A DNA stretch of 64,000 bases from Alphaproteobacteria bacterium (GCA_030428255.1 JAUIBT010000013.1:1-64000), one strand, 5' to 3'; shown: positions 1-13,725, counted from the stretch's first letter. Notes: generated by a model not told the origin, from the letters alone. Numbers and translations: made by a program.

Positions 1-2
1 CC

Positions 3-125
3 TACCTAAAGGCAACCCTTGAGGCAATCGCCGCGGGCCACCCCGCTAGCAGGCTTGACGAATTGCTGCCTTGGAACTTCCAGCAGTCAAGATGAAATCC
101 CTGTGGGACCCAGGCAACGCATACA
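3..125 (+). mobile_element. Right end of an IS66-family insertion sequence (transposase C-terminus, partial)
   Basis: In the frame starting at base 3 the window opens inside a coding region that stops at 93-95 (TGA). The peptide ends in HPASRLDELLPWNF followed by QQSR. The pattern 'HP..R.DELLPW' is the characteristic extreme C-terminus of IS66-family transposases (family knowledge). About 30 nt after the stop the sequence GGACCCAGGCAACGCATAC (106-124) looks like an IS66-type terminal inverted repeat read outward; its complement begins GTATGCGTTGCC, and IS66 ends usually begin GTAAGC. I place the element boundary at about 124/125. The left end and the 8-bp target duplication lie outside the window, so the boundary is an estimate. 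The element abuts the giant repeat-protein gene and probably interrupts it. Confidence 0.8.
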
Positions 126-3100
126 TTTTAGCAGCTACACGGGTGCAAAAGCCGGCTTGATCCAGTGGTCCGGTCAGAACTCGACAACGGGCAGCAACAT
201 TTTTCGCGAGCTGCCCTTGCGCGACGCCAATTTGAATGTGCAAAGCAGCTTTTTGTCTGAAAATTATGACAGTCTGCTGGCGACCAATTATGGGCCTGAG
301 AACCGAGAGTTCAGCACCGGTACGCGGCCGGAAGAAGCGCAGCTCTTCTTGAACGAAATCATCCTTGGCGGCTCAAGCTATACGGCGCAAAGGAAGTCGA
401 GCACAACTGGGCGTCGGGCTGACGCCTCACAATTGGTGGTGTTCTTGACCCAAGCCAGTGGCAACGAGTTTGCTGACACCTGGGCGACCAATGCAGAAAT
501 CCTGCGCGACAACCTCGACAACTCCTATCTGATGATGGTGTTGATCGACAAGGCCGAAACCGCCTATCGAAACGCCGAGTCCGGCAACGATGGTTTTGGG
601 ACAAACACTGCTGCCGACGGCGCAACTGCAACCCAGATTTTGAACGGTGTTGTGGGGCTGCCAGAAGGGACCACCGTCGCTGCGGCAAATGCCTCTGGGC
701 TCATACAGGGCCGCGAGGGCGGGATCTACTTTGCAGGCGACTATGCGAGCTTGGACGGGGTGGCGCTGGCCAATATCCTGTGCGAAACCGCTGTGCAGAT
801 CGCACCGATTACGGTCAACAACGTGACGGTGTCTGAGGCCTCAGATTACATGGTCTTTACGCTGCAAGCCCAGGCAGGTCGCATCATTGATGCCATTGAG
901 GTCACCGGCCAAAGCGCAACGCTTGGCGTGGACACCAGCAGCGGGATGCAGGTCTACGTCGGCGGTGCCTGGCAGGACTATGACGGCACCAGCGATCTGA
1001 CAGTCGATAGCTCCGATGTGCTCTACATTCGCATGGCGGTGAACAATGACGAGGTGCCGGAAGGCTCCGAGAACCTAAGGCTCACGGTTATTCCGGCTTT
1101 AGGCACCGAAACCAGCGGCATTGGAACAATCGTTGACGATGGCAGTTCGGACGAGGTGTTTGCGGGCGATGATCGCACCAGCTCAACGGGAACAAAAGAC
1201 GACGACTATGTCGTTGGCGATGTGCATGTCAGCGAGGCCTCGCCCTACCTGGTGTTCAAGATCTCAGGGCATGCTAACCGCAACTTGACCGGTTTGACGC
1301 TGTCGGACGGGCCCGGCACCGGCAGCGCGCGTGCAGTGGTTGGTGTCGATACCCACAACCCGGACACCACGGCCTTGCAGTATTATGACAGCGATGGTGG
1401 TGGCAGCTGGCAGAACTATGCCACCGGCGATACCGTGAGCATTATGAGCGACGGAACGCTCTACCTGCGCACCGCTGTGACCCAGGACGATGACTTCGAG
1501 GGCCCGCACGCTTTGACCCTAGAGGTGACGCCGCGCGTCGGAGTGGTCAAGCAAGGCATCGGTACGATCTATGACGACGGCAGCCTTGGAACGCAATTTA
1601 GCGGTGACAGCAGGCAGCCGTCTTCCGGCACCAAGGACGATGACCGGCGCATTGCGATCAACGATGTGCGCGTGTCTGAGGCCTCGACCTATTTGGTGTT
1701 CCAGGTCACAAGTCCTGACGATGTAACCAGCGATCGCTTGGTAAAAGACTTTGCCTTGAGCGATGGCCCTGACAGCGGTTCCAGCACCGGCAAAGGGATT
1801 GCCGTTGTTGGTACAGATACTCAGAACCCGGGCAGCGGAGCGCTGCAATACTACGACGCTCTTGCCTCCGCGTGGCGCGACTACACCAGCGGCCAAACCC
1901 TCACCATACCGGCCGGTGGAACGCTCTATATGCGCACCGCTGTGACCCAGGACGATGACTTCGAGGGCCCGCACAATTTCAGTTTGACGGCCAAGTCCGT
2001 CGAAGACGCCGCGCGCACGGGCAGCGGCGTCGGAACACTTGTCGATGATGGCAGCGAAGACGCAGTCTTCAACGATGATGACCGCAGTTCGAGCCCTGGG
2101 TCTGTGGACGATGATCGGCCTTTGGCGGTCAACGATGTCCAGGTCTCTGAAACCTCGCCCTACATCGTGTGGCAGGTGACCTCGTCCGCAGGGCGCAACT
2201 TGTCTAGCATTGCCTTGGCCTCCGGCACCAGCGGTACAGCGGCAACCCCTGGTATCGACACCGCCGACGCCTCGGGCAGCACGCAGTTTCAGATCTACGA
2301 TGGCAGCACTTGGGTGAATTACAGCGGCAGCGGCTCGATCACGGTGCCCAGCTCTGGCAGCCTCTTTGTGCGCACCAAGGTGCAGCAAGACAGCGTGTAC
2401 GAAGGCCCTGAGACCCTTGAGCTCAGCGTGACGCCAAGCGTGGGCAGTGGCGCCACGGGCACCGGCACAATCTATGACGATGGCAGCGTGGACACAGAGT
2501 TTCCAGCCTCTGGACCCGGCGAGACCAGCGGAGAGTCCAAGGACGCTGACGACGACCGGCCCTTGGCGGTCAACAATGTCAGCGTTTCGGAGGGCTCGCC
2601 CTATATCGTCTTCAAAGTGACGAGCGGGCAGGGGCGGGTCTTGACTGATTTGGCTCTGTCAGATGGCCCGGGAACCGGGGACGCCAAGGCGGTCATTGGA
2701 ACGGATACCAGCAACGCTGGAACGGGCGTGCCCCTGCAAACCTACGTGAGCGGCACCGGCTGGACGGACTACACGCCCGCGAGCCAGATCACGGTAGATT
2801 CCAGCGGGCTGCTGTATGTCCGCACGGCCATTGTTGACGACGCCCCCTATGAAGGCCCGCACGTCTTCACCTTGACAGCAACGCCCCTAACCGGCACCGC
2901 TGCGACTGGTCAAGGCACCATCTATGACGATGGCAGCGAGCGCCCGACCTTTGGTGAAACGGACACCAGCTCCGCAAGTACTTTGGTCAACGATGACAGG
3001 CCAATCACGGTCAACGATGTCTCCGTTTCCGAAGCCTCGAGCTATATCGTCTTCACCCTGACTGGCACAGCGGGACAGGTGATCAATGGGCTTGGCCTCA

Positions 3101-6100
3101 CCAGCGGCACGGCAAGCGTTGGCGTTGACACCAACCATCTCAACGCCTCCAGCGGGCTTCAGGTCTATGACCCGGTTTTGGTGCAGTGGAACGACTACAC
3201 GATTGCCAGCGAAGTAACGATCCCCAGCTCTGGCCTGCTCTATCTGCGCACGGGCATCGCTCAGGACAGCCAGTTCGAAACCGACCCAGACCCAGAGGCC
3301 TTCACCGTCACCGCAACCAGCAAGGGTGGCTTGTCTGCTACGGGTACAGGCCGCATCTATGATGACGGCAGAGAAGACACGGTCTTTACCGATCCAAGCC
3401 CCCAGCCAACCGTTGGCACCAAGGACGACGACCGCCCCTTGAGCGTCAATGACGTATCGGTCTCAGAATCGTCCAGCTACATTGTCTTTAAGATCAGCGG
3501 CGACGCGGGTCGTCTGCTGAGCGATCTCAGCCTGGCGGACGGAACGGCGACCATTGGCGTTGATACGCAAAACGCTGGGACCACACCGCTGCAATACTGG
3601 GATGGCGCGGCCTGGAAAGATTACGCCTCTGGCATGACCTTGCCCCTGCTGAGCGATGGGTCCGGCGGCGGCGAGATGTATGTGCGCACGGGCATTGTGC
3701 AAGACAATGCCTTCGAGACCGACCCAGACCCAGAGACCTTTACGCTGGTGGTCACGCCAGATGGCGGCGCGGCTCCAAGCTCGGGCACTGGCAGCATTTA
3801 TGACGATGGCAGCGTTAATACGACTTTTCCAGATCCCGATCGCTTGCCGTCGCCTGGCCCTGCTGACGACGACCGTCCCATTGCGGTGGGCGATGTCTCG
3901 GTGTCTGAATCGTCCGCTTATATCGTGTTCAACGTGACAGGCCCGGTTGGTCGGGCCATCACCACCGCCGGTCTCGGCTGGACGGCAAGCGGCAGCAAGC
4001 CGCTGACGCTGGGCGGAGATGTTGGCACCACCCTCAAGTGCTACAATCCTGACTCCGGCAGTTGGAATTCGAACACCGCCTGCGATGCCCTGTATGACGA
4101 TGGCGCGGGCGGCGGCGAGATGTACCTGCGCACCACGGTGATCCAAGATACGCCCTACGAAGGCCCGGAGACCGCGACGCTGACCGTAACACCGGTGACC
4201 GGAGCGGCAGTCAGTGGCATCGGCACAGTCTACGATGATGGCAGCGAGGACACCGAATTCCCCGCCACCGGACCAGGAGAGACCGACGGAACACCGGGCA
4301 CAGCCGACGATGATCGCCCCTTTGAGGTCAACTCGGTGTCGGTCTCAGAACTCTCGCCCTACCTTGTTTTTGAAGTCCACGGCATCGGCGGCTTTGAGCT
4401 GGACAGCCTGAGCCTGGCCAGCGGAACATCGGGCAGTGGCGATGCTCAAGTGGCGTCTAGCGCAAGCTTTGCTGCGGGCGATGATACCCAGTATCCGGGC
4501 AGCTATGAGCTGCAATATTATCAAGAGACGGGCGGCTGGACCGACTACAACGGCAGCGACAACCTTAATCTTCCAACCAATGGCATCTTGTACGTGCGTA
4601 CGGCTGTCTACAACGACAACGACAGCCCGGTTTATGAAGGTCCAGAGAGCTTTACTCTGACGGCAGTTGCCGCGTCCGGCGGCACCAGTAAGGTCGGCAC
4701 CGGCACCATTTACGACGACGGCAGCGAAGACACGGTCTTTGGCGAGGCCGATCACCAAGCACAGATCGGCACGGCAGACGACGACCGAAGCTTGGCCGTC
4801 AACAACGTCACGGTGTCCGAGGCATCGCCCTACATTGTCTTTGAGGTGAGCGACAACAGTAAGCGCGACGTCACCAGCTTCTCCTTGACCAGTGGCACGG
4901 CAACGGTAGGCACCGACACGAGCGCCATTGGAACCTTTGGGGTCGGCTATTATGACGGCAGCGCTTGGCAGGTGTTTGATGGCACGGCGATCAGCTTCCC
5001 CGCCAGCGGACCGCTCTATGTGCGCACCGGCGTGACCCAAGACAGCGCTCTTGAGTATTCTGAGAGTTTCACCATAACCGTCACCTCAGGGACCGCCAGC
5101 GCCACCGGTCGCGGAACCATTGTTGATGATGGCAGCAACGGCACGACCTTTTCGGCCGACGATACCACGCCGCTATCAGGCGTCGCCGACGATGATCGTG
5201 GCATTCAGGTCAACGATGTCACCGTGTCTGAGGCATCCCCGCATATCGTCTTTCAAATCACCAGCCCGGACGACAGCAGCCAGCCGCGTGCCATCTCCAG
5301 CTTGGTGTTGAGCGATGGTGATGCGGGCGATGGTGCCTGTACGGGCACCTGCGTTGCGACCACCTCAGGCGCTGACGCGGACACGGGCACCTCGGTAGAT
5401 CTGGAGTACTACAACGGGACCACTTGGGTTGACGTCGCGGGGGCCAACCTCAGCATTCCGGCGGCAGGCACGCTCTTTGTGCGCACGACGGTGGTGCAAG
5501 ACGATACGCTGGAATTTGCGCACAAGTTCACCCTAAGCGCGACGCCAGCGACCGGCAGCAGCGCGCAGGGCATCGGAACGATTGTTGATGACGGCAGCGA
5601 ACCGCGCGTCTTTGCCGGAGGCAGCCGCACGGCGACCAACGGCCTTGCCGATGATGATCGCGCTTTAAGCGTCAATGATGTCTGCGTATCGGAAAACTCC
5701 ACCTACATCATTTGGACCATCAACGGCGGCACGGACAGCGCCAACCGCAAGCTCACCGGCATCAGCCTTAAAGGCAGCAGCACCGGCACCGCCGCGATTG
5801 TCGGTGTCGATACGCAAGACGCGAAGACGGACTATCGGTTCAAAACGAGCAAGGCGGGAACGACGGGAACTTGGGCCTTCTATAACGGTGTCGGCGAGGT
5901 CACGCTGAGCAGTTCCGGCTTGCTCTATGTCTATACCTTGATCGAAGACGACGACGACCTGGAAGGTGTGGAGGGCTTGACCTTGATCGCCTCGCCAGTG
6001 ACCGGCGGCGCTGCATCCGGCCAAGGTTACATCTTCGATGATGGCAGCACCACAACCAGCCTGTGTGACGACATCCGCATTTTTAATTCTAAAGATGTAC

Positions 6101-9100
6101 CAGGGACGGTCGTTGATGAGACCAACGTTGATGACGATCGCAACCTGTCGATTAACGATGTGAGCGTGTCTGAAAGCTCGAAATACATTGTGTTTCAGCT
6201 CACAGCGCAAAGCGGGCGGGTGATCTCTGGCTTGGCGCTCAGCAATGGATCGGCGACCGTTGGCACGGACACAAGCGACGCTGGGACGGGCGTTGCGTTG
6301 CAGTACTACGACAGCGCTACCAGCGGCTGGCTGGACTTTGTGGCTGGCACAACCAGCATCACAGTCGATGCCTCGGGCCTGTTGCATATGCGCACGAAGA
6401 TTGTTCAGGACGCTGAAGACGAGGGCGCGCATGACTTTACCCTGACCGTCACGCCGCAATCGGGCTCGCCTGTTACCGGCACCGGCACGATCTATGATGA
6501 CGGCAGTCTGCGCCCGGTATTCGGCGACGACAGCAGGGCCGCAACCGGCACGGCACGCGATGACGACAGACCAATTTCGGTCAACGATGTTAGCGTCTCT
6601 GAGGCGTCGCCCTACCTTGTCTTTGAGCTGCGCTGTGGGACCAGCGGAACATGCAGTGCTGACCGCGATTTGGGCGGAGCCAGCTTGGCCGGTGCGCTGG
6701 AAGACAGCAATCAAACCGCGACCTTGGAGGCGGACACCCGCGATCCTGGCAGCTCAGCGCTGCAAGTCTATGATGGCGATAGCAAGACTTGGGTGGATTA
6801 CGATGGCAGCAGCCTGCTGACAATCCCGGCAGGGTCACCCCTTTATATGCGAACCGGCATCGTCCAGGACAGCACCTTGGAGATGGATCAGACGACCACA
6901 CCTTGGAGCCCGGAAACCTTTACCTTAACGGCGACCGCAGCTTACTCGGACGCTGAGGCGACGGGTACAGGCAGCATTTATGATGATGGCTCCCAGGATC
7001 AAGTCTTCGAAGGCAACAGCACGCAAAGCACGGCAGGCTTGGCGGATGATGACCGGCCCTTGCAGATCAACAATGTTTCGGTCTCAGAGGCATCGCCCTA
7101 TATCGTCTTTGCTCTGACCAGCCCCGGGGGCAATGGTCGCAAGATACGTGGTTTGACCCTGGCGGATGGGACTGCAGCGCCGACCGCCACCATCGGCACC
7201 GATACCAGCAATGCGGGCAGCCAGACGGCTCTGCAAGTTTATTTACGTGGGGCCTGGGAGGACTATGTGCCCGGCAGCATCGTCGCCTTGGAGAACGACA
7301 GCGGCGACGGCGTGTTGTACCTGCGCACTGCCATCGTCCAGGATGACACCCTGGAAACTGACATCAGCCAGTCGCCTTCGGTGCCCGAGACCTTTACCTT
7401 GACCGCGACCCCCCAGGCGGGCTCGGCCGTTGTGGGCATCGGCAGCATCTACGACGATGGCAGCGAAGATACGGTTTTCGGCGCTGGTGACACCACGCCC
7501 CAAACCGGAACCGCAGACGATGACAGAGACATAGCGGTCAACTCGATATCGGTGTCAGAGGCTTCGCCCTTTGCGGTGTTCGAGGTGACGGGCCACGCGG
7601 GGCGTCTGGTGAGCGGTCTCGGGCTGACCAGCGGGACGGCGAACGCAGACACATCTGCCGCGCAAAGCGATCTGACAAAGGCGGGCAGCACGGATCTGCA
7701 AGTGTGGAGCGGCACGGCTTGGGTCGATTTTGATGGATCAATGCCGGTGGCAATCCCGAACATCGGCAAGCTGTATGTCCGCGTTGGCATCAGGAACGAC
7801 ACCCCCGCGGTTTTTGAAGGGCCGGAGACCTTTACTTTGACTGCGACCCCGCTTGCTGGGCGCCAGGCGGCAGGCACTGGTACGATCTATGATGATGGCA
7901 CCCCGGCACCGAGCTTCCCTGACCAAGATCCCAGTGTTCCGCCGACGAGTGTCATCGAGGATGATCGCGACCTTGCGGTTAATGATGTGTCCGTATCTGA
8001 ATCCTCGCCTTTCATCGTTTTCAAGGTTAGCGGACCTGCCGGGCGCACCCTTAAGGACATGGCGCTGAGCAGTGGCTCAGGCGCAGGCGCTGCGGCGCTG
8101 GGCACTGACACGCGCAACGCGGGCGCGACTGCGCTGCAATACTTCGACGAGACAAGCGGCGCTTGGACCGACTACGAGCCAGGCACCAATGTCACTATTC
8201 CCGAAGGCGGCACCTTGTATGTGCGCACCGGCATCAGCAACGACGACACCTATGAAGGCCCGGAAAGCTTCAATCTGGACGTGACATCTCTTGAGGGCGC
8301 TCGGGCCAGCGGGACGGGCACGATCAAGGACGATGGCACCGAAACCAGTGTCTTTGACGATGAGGACAAGGAGCCCAAGCGGGGCAGCTTGGATCACGAT
8401 CTTGCCATCGCCGATGTCACCGTTGCAGAGACCGCTGGGCATATCGTGTTCACCGTCACCAGCGGTGCCAGCACGCGCGTGAGCCGCATCCTCGTGACCG
8501 AGGGAACCGCGCAGGCTGCAGTTGATTATGGCGTTGACATAGAGGTCAGCACTGATGGCACCAACTGGACCAGCTATGAGACCGGCGTTGACGCACAGCT
8601 GAGCAACGAAGGCGATGGCACGGGCAAGCTCTATGTTCGCATGGCGGTGATCAACGACCAGCGCAAAGAAGGCGCGGAGACCTTGACCGTAACCGTGACC
8701 AGCCAAAGCGAAACCGCCTCGCAAGCGCTGGGCACAATAACGGACGAAGAAGACCAGGGCGGCGACCCCGCGACCTCGACCTGTCGTGTGGTGTCAGCGA
8801 CGACACAAACCGGTGCAGCCGCCACCACCGTTGTCGTTTCTCTGCAGTCGCGTGACGCAGGCGGCAACGCGATCAACGGCGGCGGGGAGCTTGTCACCTG
8901 GGCCTCAAGTCCGGCTACCACCTTGATCAAACAGACCGATAACGGCGACGGCAGCTATTACGCTTACCTCAGTGTGCCCACCACCTACTCGGAAGTGCTT
9001 GTGACGCCCACGCTTGGCGGCGAGCCCGCCTGTGCCGGGTTCACAATCACCCTCACACCCTTGCTGTCGATCACCCAAGAGGTTGGCGTGCCAGTGAACG

Positions 9101-12100
9101 ATTTTGTGCGTTACTGCAAACTTGCCGAGTTTCGCTTCACCGTGACCAACACCGGTTCGGTCGATCTGTCCGAAATCAGCATCCAGAACGATCTGTTCCA
9201 AACCTTTGGCATTCGCTTGGTCGCGGTGGACGCGGTGCGCATGACGACCAGCAGAAGCGCCACCAACAAGGTCAATGTTGATGGCAGCGGTGCCTTGCTG
9301 TTCGACGGCGATACGGACGTTGAGATCATCCAGACTCCAGACACGACCTTGCTGGTGTCAAATGCTTTGATGCAGCCCGGTGAGAGCATGAATTTTGCCA
9401 TGGACGTGTGTTTTCGCACCTTTAGCAACTTCACCTACCGGCCAACCTATGAGTTTGAGAATGTAATCTCAGTTGTTGGCAAGGCGTTTTCCGGCCTTGG
9501 CACAGAAAGCCAAACGCCTGTAGCTAGGCCGCGAGCCCGCAGCTTGAGCGCGGACGCCATCGCTGCCGACCCTGTGGTCACAATCGCAACCGCAGCTGAC
9601 GCTACACCGGCGTTGGTTGACCCGACCGGTATCATTTTCGACGGCGTGACCTCTCAGCCCGTTGCAGGCGCGCTGGTGCAGCTTTGGACGCAAGCGGGCC
9701 AGGTGTCCGAGTCCTGCCTCATGCCCGGCCAGTACAACCAGACAACCGACCTGGATGGCAAATACGGCTTTGACATCAACCCAGGCTGCTACCCAAATCA
9801 GACGCAGTTTGAAATCAAGATCGTGCCTCCGCCGGGCTATTCGTTCCCGTCAAATGCGCGACGTGATGAGGCCATCGCTGGCGGCGAAAACATCCCGACA
9901 GCGGCGAGCCAGGCCAACGGGATCTATTCGATCGGCAATGACAAAGCGCCGCCAACCCCGGATCGCGATGGCGTCTATGCGCTGAGCTACACCTGGGGCA
10001 GTGGCGATGCACTGGTCATTGACAATCACATTCCGATTGATCCAACCGGGGACTCCGACACCATTGTTGTGACCAAGAAGGCCCTGACCACCAAAGCGGC
10101 GTTGGGCGATATTGTCCAGTACGAGCTGACGGCGACCAACGTCGGCACCAGCCCCATCTCTGGCTTTCGCATCAAAGATACGCTGCCCCAACAGCTAGGC
10201 TACATCAAGGGCTCGTCCAAGATCAGCTTGAGCGACGCCACCTACCAAGTCATCCAAAGCGAGCCGAACATCGATAAGTATAACGTCATGACCTGGAAGA
10301 TCGAGGGCGGGAACGGCGCGGCAATCGGTGCTTTGGTCTCTGGCTCAAGCATGACCGTGCGCTATGCGGCTCAAGTTGTAGACACAGCCAGCCTTGATGC
10401 GCTGACCAACGTCGTTGGGATAACCACCACGCTGGATGAGCCCATTGGCAACACGGCCAAAGCCACGATTGCGCTTGGCGACCAACCCTTCTTCGAGTGC
10501 TCCTCGGTGCTGGGGCGGGTGTTTGACGATACCAACGGCAATGGCATTCAAGACAGCCCAGAAGAGGCCGTGGCGGCGTCAAGCAGGACGACATCGGGCG
10601 GCTTTTGGTCGTGGCTGATGGGTGAGGCCGCTCAGCCCGGCCAACAGCAGCCAAGCGAGCGCGCTATCTCTCCAGGAGAGCGCGGACTTGCGGGTGTGAA
10701 GCTGTTTACGGTCAACGGGACTTGGGTCACAACTGATGAAGACGGGCGCTTTAGCATTCCTTGTGCTGACGTTCCCAAGTCGGCCTTTGGCACCAACTAC
10801 CCGATCAAGGTCTTTGAGCGCAGCTTGCCTGTAGGCTACCGCGTCAGCGGTGGCAATCCAAAACTGGTTCGTTTGACCCGCGGCCTGTCTCAGCAACTCA
10901 GCATCGCGGTGAGCAAGTCGTCTGGCGGGCGCTTGGCCAGTGGTGGTGCGGGCAATTCTGCCATGACCTTGTTTGGCGTCCCCATCAGCGGGCCCGAGGA
11001 CGCCGCGGGCGGCGGCGCGGCACAGGGTAAGTCTGGACCGGTCTATCTGGGCCTTGTCGATCTGCGCGCAGGCCTGATCGAAAGCAATTTGGCGAGCGTG
11101 CAAAAGCCGTCTGACGTCGGTGTTAGCGGCAGACTTGCGGTCTACCTGAAAGGTATGATTGCTGGCGAGGTTCTGCTGACCTTGATGGCCGACACGGGCT
11201 TGGGCGACGTCGACGGCTTGATCTCTGGCTTTGAGCAGAAGACTGCGCGCGAGATGCTCAAGCGGATCGACCCCGACGGCTATTACCCCGTATTCGGCGA
11301 CGGCTCATCGCTGTACGAGGACGCCCCGACCTCCGGCAAGCTCTATGTGCGCTTGCAGCGTGAAGCCTCTTCGATCACCTGGGGCAACACGCAGTTGGGC
11401 CTGGAATACAGCCCCTTTGTTGCGGACCACCAGACAATCTATGGCGCACAGCTTGACCTCAATTCCTCCGCCAAGGCCGAAGACAGCGGCACCACGAGCC
11501 GCGGCGACCCCAAGCAGGCCCTGCGCGCCTACTACGCGCCACATCAGACCGGGCACACGACCGAGCTGCTGCACGGCACAAATGGGTCGGTCTACTTCTT
11601 GCGCAATACGGATATTCAGATCGGCTCGGAGCTGATCGAGCGCCAGTGGCGCGACCCCATTTCGGATCGCGTGGTCCGCAGGCAGGTCTTGGTTCGCGGC
11701 GATGATTATGAGCTTAACTATATGGCCGGGCGCCTGTTGCTAACCGCGCCTATGGCATCGGTTGAGCTTGATCCGCAAACCGGCACCCAGCTCAATCACC
11801 TCCTGTTTGTCTCCTATTCCTTTGCCCTCAACGATGTCTTGACTCAACACGCGCTCTATGGCGGTGAGGCCAGTTTGTGGGTGTCCGACAGCGTGCAACT
11901 GCGCGGCTATATCCAAAATAAACAGCAACAGGACGGCGGCCTGAATGTCACCGGGGCGGGGGTGACCTTGGCACCCTTTGATCAGACGCGGCTGTCGTTG
12001 GATTTGGCCTATAGCAAGAGCCTGGGCGTTGAGCAGTTCCGCTCACACGATGGCGGTTACACCTGGCAATCGAACCTGAAGCCTGGCAGCCAGCGGATGA

Positions 12101-13656
12101 ACGCGCGCGGCTTCATGTCGAGCTACGAGACCCAATTTGGCGAGTGGACCGGCGATGACCGGCCGGGCTCTTTGTCGGCCTATTTCAACAGCTTTGAAGC
12201 AGGCTTCCGCGACGCACAGCGCAGCGTTGAGCGCGATCGCAACGAGTATGGGGCACGGCTGTCTGCGGCGATCAACCAGGAATGGGGCCTGAATTTGGGC
12301 TTCAGCGCCGTGAGCGATTCCGACAAACAGCAAAGCCGTGGCAGCTTGGATGCGGGCTTAAGTTTCCAGCTCAGCCCCGAAATTTCGACCGCGTTTGGCG
12401 CCAGCCGCAACTGGAGCGGGGATGAGGCCAGCAGCGGGCTCTATGGCAGTATGGCGCTTGCTGTGAGTCCCGATCTGCGGCTCGGCGTTTCAGGCGACAT
12501 CGATTTGGGCAGTGGCGCATTCGGCGTTGGCGCGACGCTGGGCTTACAGCTCACCTCAGACATCAGCCTTGATGTCGGGTTGGGTGCGGCAGACGGGCAG
12601 GTCGGTCTAACCTCCAGCCAAATCCAGCAAGTGGGAGCGGACGGCAACGCCGCCTACCTGCGCTGGGCGGGAGGGCAGCCCAGCTCGCGGCGCCACGGAG
12701 CGACCGGATTTGAAACCGGGCAAATCGTCTTGGGCAATCGCTCCATCTTGGAGGACGGCAGCACGGTCTTCAGCGAAACCGCCTTCTATACCAAAGACGG
12801 GCAGGCGAGTGGCACCACCAACAGCTCGGGCTACAGTTTCGAGCCGTTCGACGATTTCCACCTGGACCTGTCGCTGGAATTCGGAGAAGTGGACGCCAAC
12901 CGTCGTCAGGCGGTCTCTGCTTCTGGGCAGTGGCAAACCCCAGTGTTTGCGATGCATCCGCGCCTGGAATACCGCCGGGATCGCGACCTTGGCACGGGCG
13001 AACTGCGCCAAACCCTGCTCAACAGCCTGCGACTGACTGAGACCAATTCAGACGATTGGGCGCTTGAGGCCTATGCGCAAAGCATTCTGTCCTACGACAA
13101 CTACGCCAATGGCAGCAGCGATCAAGTCGGCTATGATCAGATCTTGTTTGAAGGCGGGGTGTCGGCGGCCTATCGACCCGTGACCAACGACGCATTCAAC
13201 GCCCTGTTGACTTATGACTTTGTCTACGAACTGCCCCCAGACTCGCAGGCCGCGCGCGATGTGATGCGGCGCAGGGAGCACCAGTTCGCCACCGAAATGT
13301 TCTGGAACGCCAGCGCCGATCTCAAACTGTCGGGCAAGTATGCCTTTAAGGTTGGGAAGATCAGCACCGATCGCAGCAGCGATATTTGGTTCGATAGCTC
13401 GGCCCAGTTGGCAATTGCACGCATGGAACTGTTTGGCGATCAGACTTTCTCTGTCTCCGTCGAGGGCCGCGCAATGCACTTTACCGCCAGCGATCTTTGG
13501 AACGTCGGCGCGGTGCCCTACCTCTACACCAAAATTCCAGGTCAGGACGCCTTGCGTCTGGGGCTGGGCTATAACTTTGGGGGAATCGGGGACGATCTGT
13601 TTGCCGCCGAATACGATCAATCGGGCTTCTTGGTAAACCTAGTCGGCGCCTGGTAG
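126..13656 (+). pseudogene. Giant repeat surface protein with C-terminal outer-membrane beta-barrel, 5' end cut by IS66
   Basis: About 4,500 codons are open with no internal stop. A formal TTG start exists at base 19, but it lies inside the IS66 element and no signal peptide follows, so I treat the gene as a 5'-truncated remnant. Residue numbers below count from base 19. Residues ~40-255 resemble the later part of a von Willebrand A domain (strand AGLIQWS, strand LVVFLT, strand YLMMVLID); the first strand with the DxSxS MIDAS motif is missing. Residues ~264-2910 hold 18 Calx-beta-like repeats. An invasin/filamin-like Ig module follows (~2920-3010), then DUF11-like modules (~3015-3160 and ~3346-3490) and SdrD-B/carboxypeptidase-regulatory-like modules (from ~3200 and ~3494, GRVFDDTNGNGIQD). 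The last ~850 residues are a probable beta-barrel: a YYPVFGDGS motif near 3755, alternating hydrophobic strands, and a terminal Trp typical of outer-membrane proteins. The intact protein would be a cell-surface adhesin or fibre. Whether the truncated gene is expressed cannot be told. Confidence 0.75.
809..8750 (+). repeat. 18 tandem Calx-beta-like protein repeats (~147 codons each)
   Basis: Eighteen units begin with variants of VNDVSVSEASPYIVF (units start near 809, 1209 and 1650, and the last near 8400). Each continues through a TxxVGxDTxN segment, a Y(D)..W.(D)Y segment, LYVRT.I.(Q)D and GTGTIYDDGS. Units are joined by Asp-rich linkers of the form DDGSEDTVF...DDDR. Acidic linkers and DD motifs suggest calcium-stabilised beta-sandwiches, as in Calx-beta domains (inference). 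Units 2 and 3 share an identical 44-nt stretch (1466-1509 and 1931-1974), a sign of recent duplication or gene conversion. Units 6 and 7 share the FETDPDPE insert. Confidence 0.9.
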
Positions 13657-13725
13657 GGCTGCGTTTCACAAAGTGATCGGCAAGGGCTTGTCAAATGCGC
13701 CAGCCAGGCCAATCTTGAGGGCTCG

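Noticed and set aside
19-125. TTG start at base 19 for the giant gene
   Set aside because: It lies within the IS66 transposase end, no signal peptide follows, and the vWA domain begins mid-fold. The frame is only accidentally open through the IS end.
1264-6714. Several long minus-strand open frames (up to 349 codons) within the giant gene
   Set aside because: They mirror the repeat structure of the plus-strand gene, have repetitive composition and no start signals.
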